DNA of 64,000 bases. Source: Labedella gwakjiensis (GTDB lineage: Bacteria > Actinomycetota > Actinomycetes > Actinomycetales > Microbacteriaceae). The stretch covers positions 3,472,001 to 3,536,000 of the forward strand of contig NZ_PYAU01000001.1 in assembly GCF_003014675.1 (NCBI RefSeq). The letters run 5' to 3'. Shown piece by piece: positions 63,404 through 64,000 of this stretch. The translations under genes and the position numbers were made by a program. The notes under the pieces were generated by a model, which did no database searches, was not told the origin of the DNA, and saw only the letters and a list, made by a program, of their open reading frames with translations. Every line of letters starts with the position of its first letter. Within the stretch, counting starts at the first letter, position 1.

Positions 63404-64000
63404 CTAGCCCTGGGTGATGGCCAGCGGGTTCTTCCGGGTCGTGAGGACCTGGTCGATGAGCCCGTACTCGAGGGCTTCTGCCGCACCGAGGATCTTGTCG
63501 CGGTCGATGTCCTTGTTGACCTGCTCCTGCGAACGGTTCGAGTGATGCGCGAGCGTCTCCTCGAGCCACGTCCGCATGCGCAGGATCTCGGCCGCCTGGA
63601 TCTCGATGTCTGACGCCTGCCCGTGACCGGATTCGCCGACGGCGGGCTGGTGGATCAGGATGCGCGCGTTCGGAAGCGCGAGGCGCTTGCCCGGCGTGCC
63701 CGCAGCTGTGAGCACGGCAGCGGCCGAGGCCGCTTGGCCGAGCACGACGGTCGACACGTGGGGCCGGATGTACTGCATCGTGTCGTAGATCGCCGTCATC
63801 GCGGTGAAGGAGCCACCGGGTGAGTTGATGTACATCACGATGTCGCGGTCCGGGTCCATGCTCTCGAGCACGAGGAGCTGGGCCATGATGTCATCGGCCG
63901 ACGCGTCGTCGACCTGAACTCCGAGGAAGATGATGCGGTCCTCGAAGAGCTTCGCGTAGGGGTCCTGGCGCTTGTAGCCGTAGGCGGTGCGCTCCTCGAA
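63404..64000 (-). CDS. clpP2: ATP-dependent Clp protease proteolytic subunit 2 (ClpP2), N terminus cut by window edge
   Basis: A serine peptidase subunit; 198 residues are visible and the N terminus lies beyond base 64000. FEERTAYGYKRQDPYAKLFEDRIIFLG begins the visible part. The catalytic Ser is in VVLGQAASAAAVLTAAGTPG, the His in RILIHQPAVG, and the Asp in NKDIDRDKIL. GQAASAAAVL plus GKRLALPNARILIHQP is the actinobacterial ClpP2 form; actinobacteria need a ClpP1-ClpP2 pair, and clpP1 is expected just to the right. clpX follows 137 nt downstream. Confidence 0.95.
   Translation of the reverse strand, partial: FEERTAYGYKRQDPYAKLFEDRIIFLGVQVDDASADDIMAQLLVLESMDPDRDIVMYINSPGGSFTAMTAIYDTMQYIRPHVSTVVLGQAASAAAVLTAAGTPGKRLALPNARILIHQPAVGESGHGQASDIEIQAAEILRMRTWLEETLAHHSNRSQEQVNKDIDRDKILGAAEALEYGLIDQVLTTRKNPLAITQG

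Overview
The window is 64 kb of a high-GC Gram-positive chromosome. Gene content and protein style point to an actinobacterium, most likely family Microbacteriaceae (inference). The supporting signs are ValRS of the GWDDNGLPTE type, a fused-ATPase peptide transporter, a DUF222/HNH protein, a translational ileS T-box, cydABDC with a BlaI/M56 pair, ClpP2 followed by clpX, and many genes with a TANNNT box six bases before the start codon. The genus cannot be resolved from the window. No rRNA, CRISPR array, prophage or complete insertion sequence is visible. The only RNA gene is tRNA-Ala(GGC).

Layout. 1-5.5 kb: lepA (cut by the left edge), a nucleotide-sugar-epimerase-like protein, an imidazolonepropionase-like amidohydrolase, an aminotransferase and a divergent alpha/beta hydrolase. 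5.6-10.2 kb: rpsT, then holA-comEC-comEA on the opposite strand (replication clamp loader plus DNA uptake). 10.3-12.9 kb: leuS. 13-20.2 kb: a tight operon cydA-cydB-cydD-cydC-pabB (cytochrome bd oxidase, its assembly exporter and a chorismate-using enzyme). Divergent from it is a BlaI-type repressor with an M56 membrane peptidase, separated from cydA by two palindromes. 21.7-28.4 kb: DedA, App1-like phosphatase, SRAP, FUSC-like membrane protein, YceI, EI24, RibD-C reductase, a membrane thioredoxin and DUF4395. 28.4-28.7 kb: a repeat cluster with 19-bp inverted ends beside tRNA-Ala. 28.8-35.7 kb: a housekeeping run rplU-rpmA-obgE-proB-proA-small membrane protein-nadD-hypothetical-rsfS. 35.9-40 kb: DUF4031, rne/rng with a leader of about 315 nt, and VKOR. 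40.2-43.1 kb: an accessory patch (DUF222/HNH, lipoprotein, PKD-like exported protein). 43.1-48.8 kb: ileS (T-box) - folC - DUF4233 - ndk. 48.8-54.7 kb: TetR and a divergent peptide/nickel-type ABC transporter. 54.8-58.1 kb: valS, GNAT, small protein. 58.1-59.8 kb: ArsR with a coupled small protein, and a methyltransferase. 59.9-64 kb: M3 peptidase, clpX and clpP2 (cut by the right edge).

How the genes work together. The cyd operon builds and matures a high-affinity quinol oxidase. The BlaI/M56 pair next to it looks like a protease-released repressor circuit that may control both sides. Thioredoxin/DUF4395 and VKOR are membrane redox proteins that could serve disulfide chemistry outside the cell. 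Most remaining genes are core translation, folate, proline and NAD metabolism and protein quality control.

Regulation is unusually readable. Sixteen genes carry TANNNT-N6-start, which is the leaderless-mRNA layout known from actinobacteria, and VKOR has a near match. Three candidate operators with internal symmetry or periodicity lie at transcription-factor genes (BlaI, TetR, ArsR). The ileS leader shows the T-box UGGU bulge, an AUC specifier and a hairpin that covers the Shine-Dalgarno sequence. No experimental or database data were available; all functional names rest on motifs read from the sequence.
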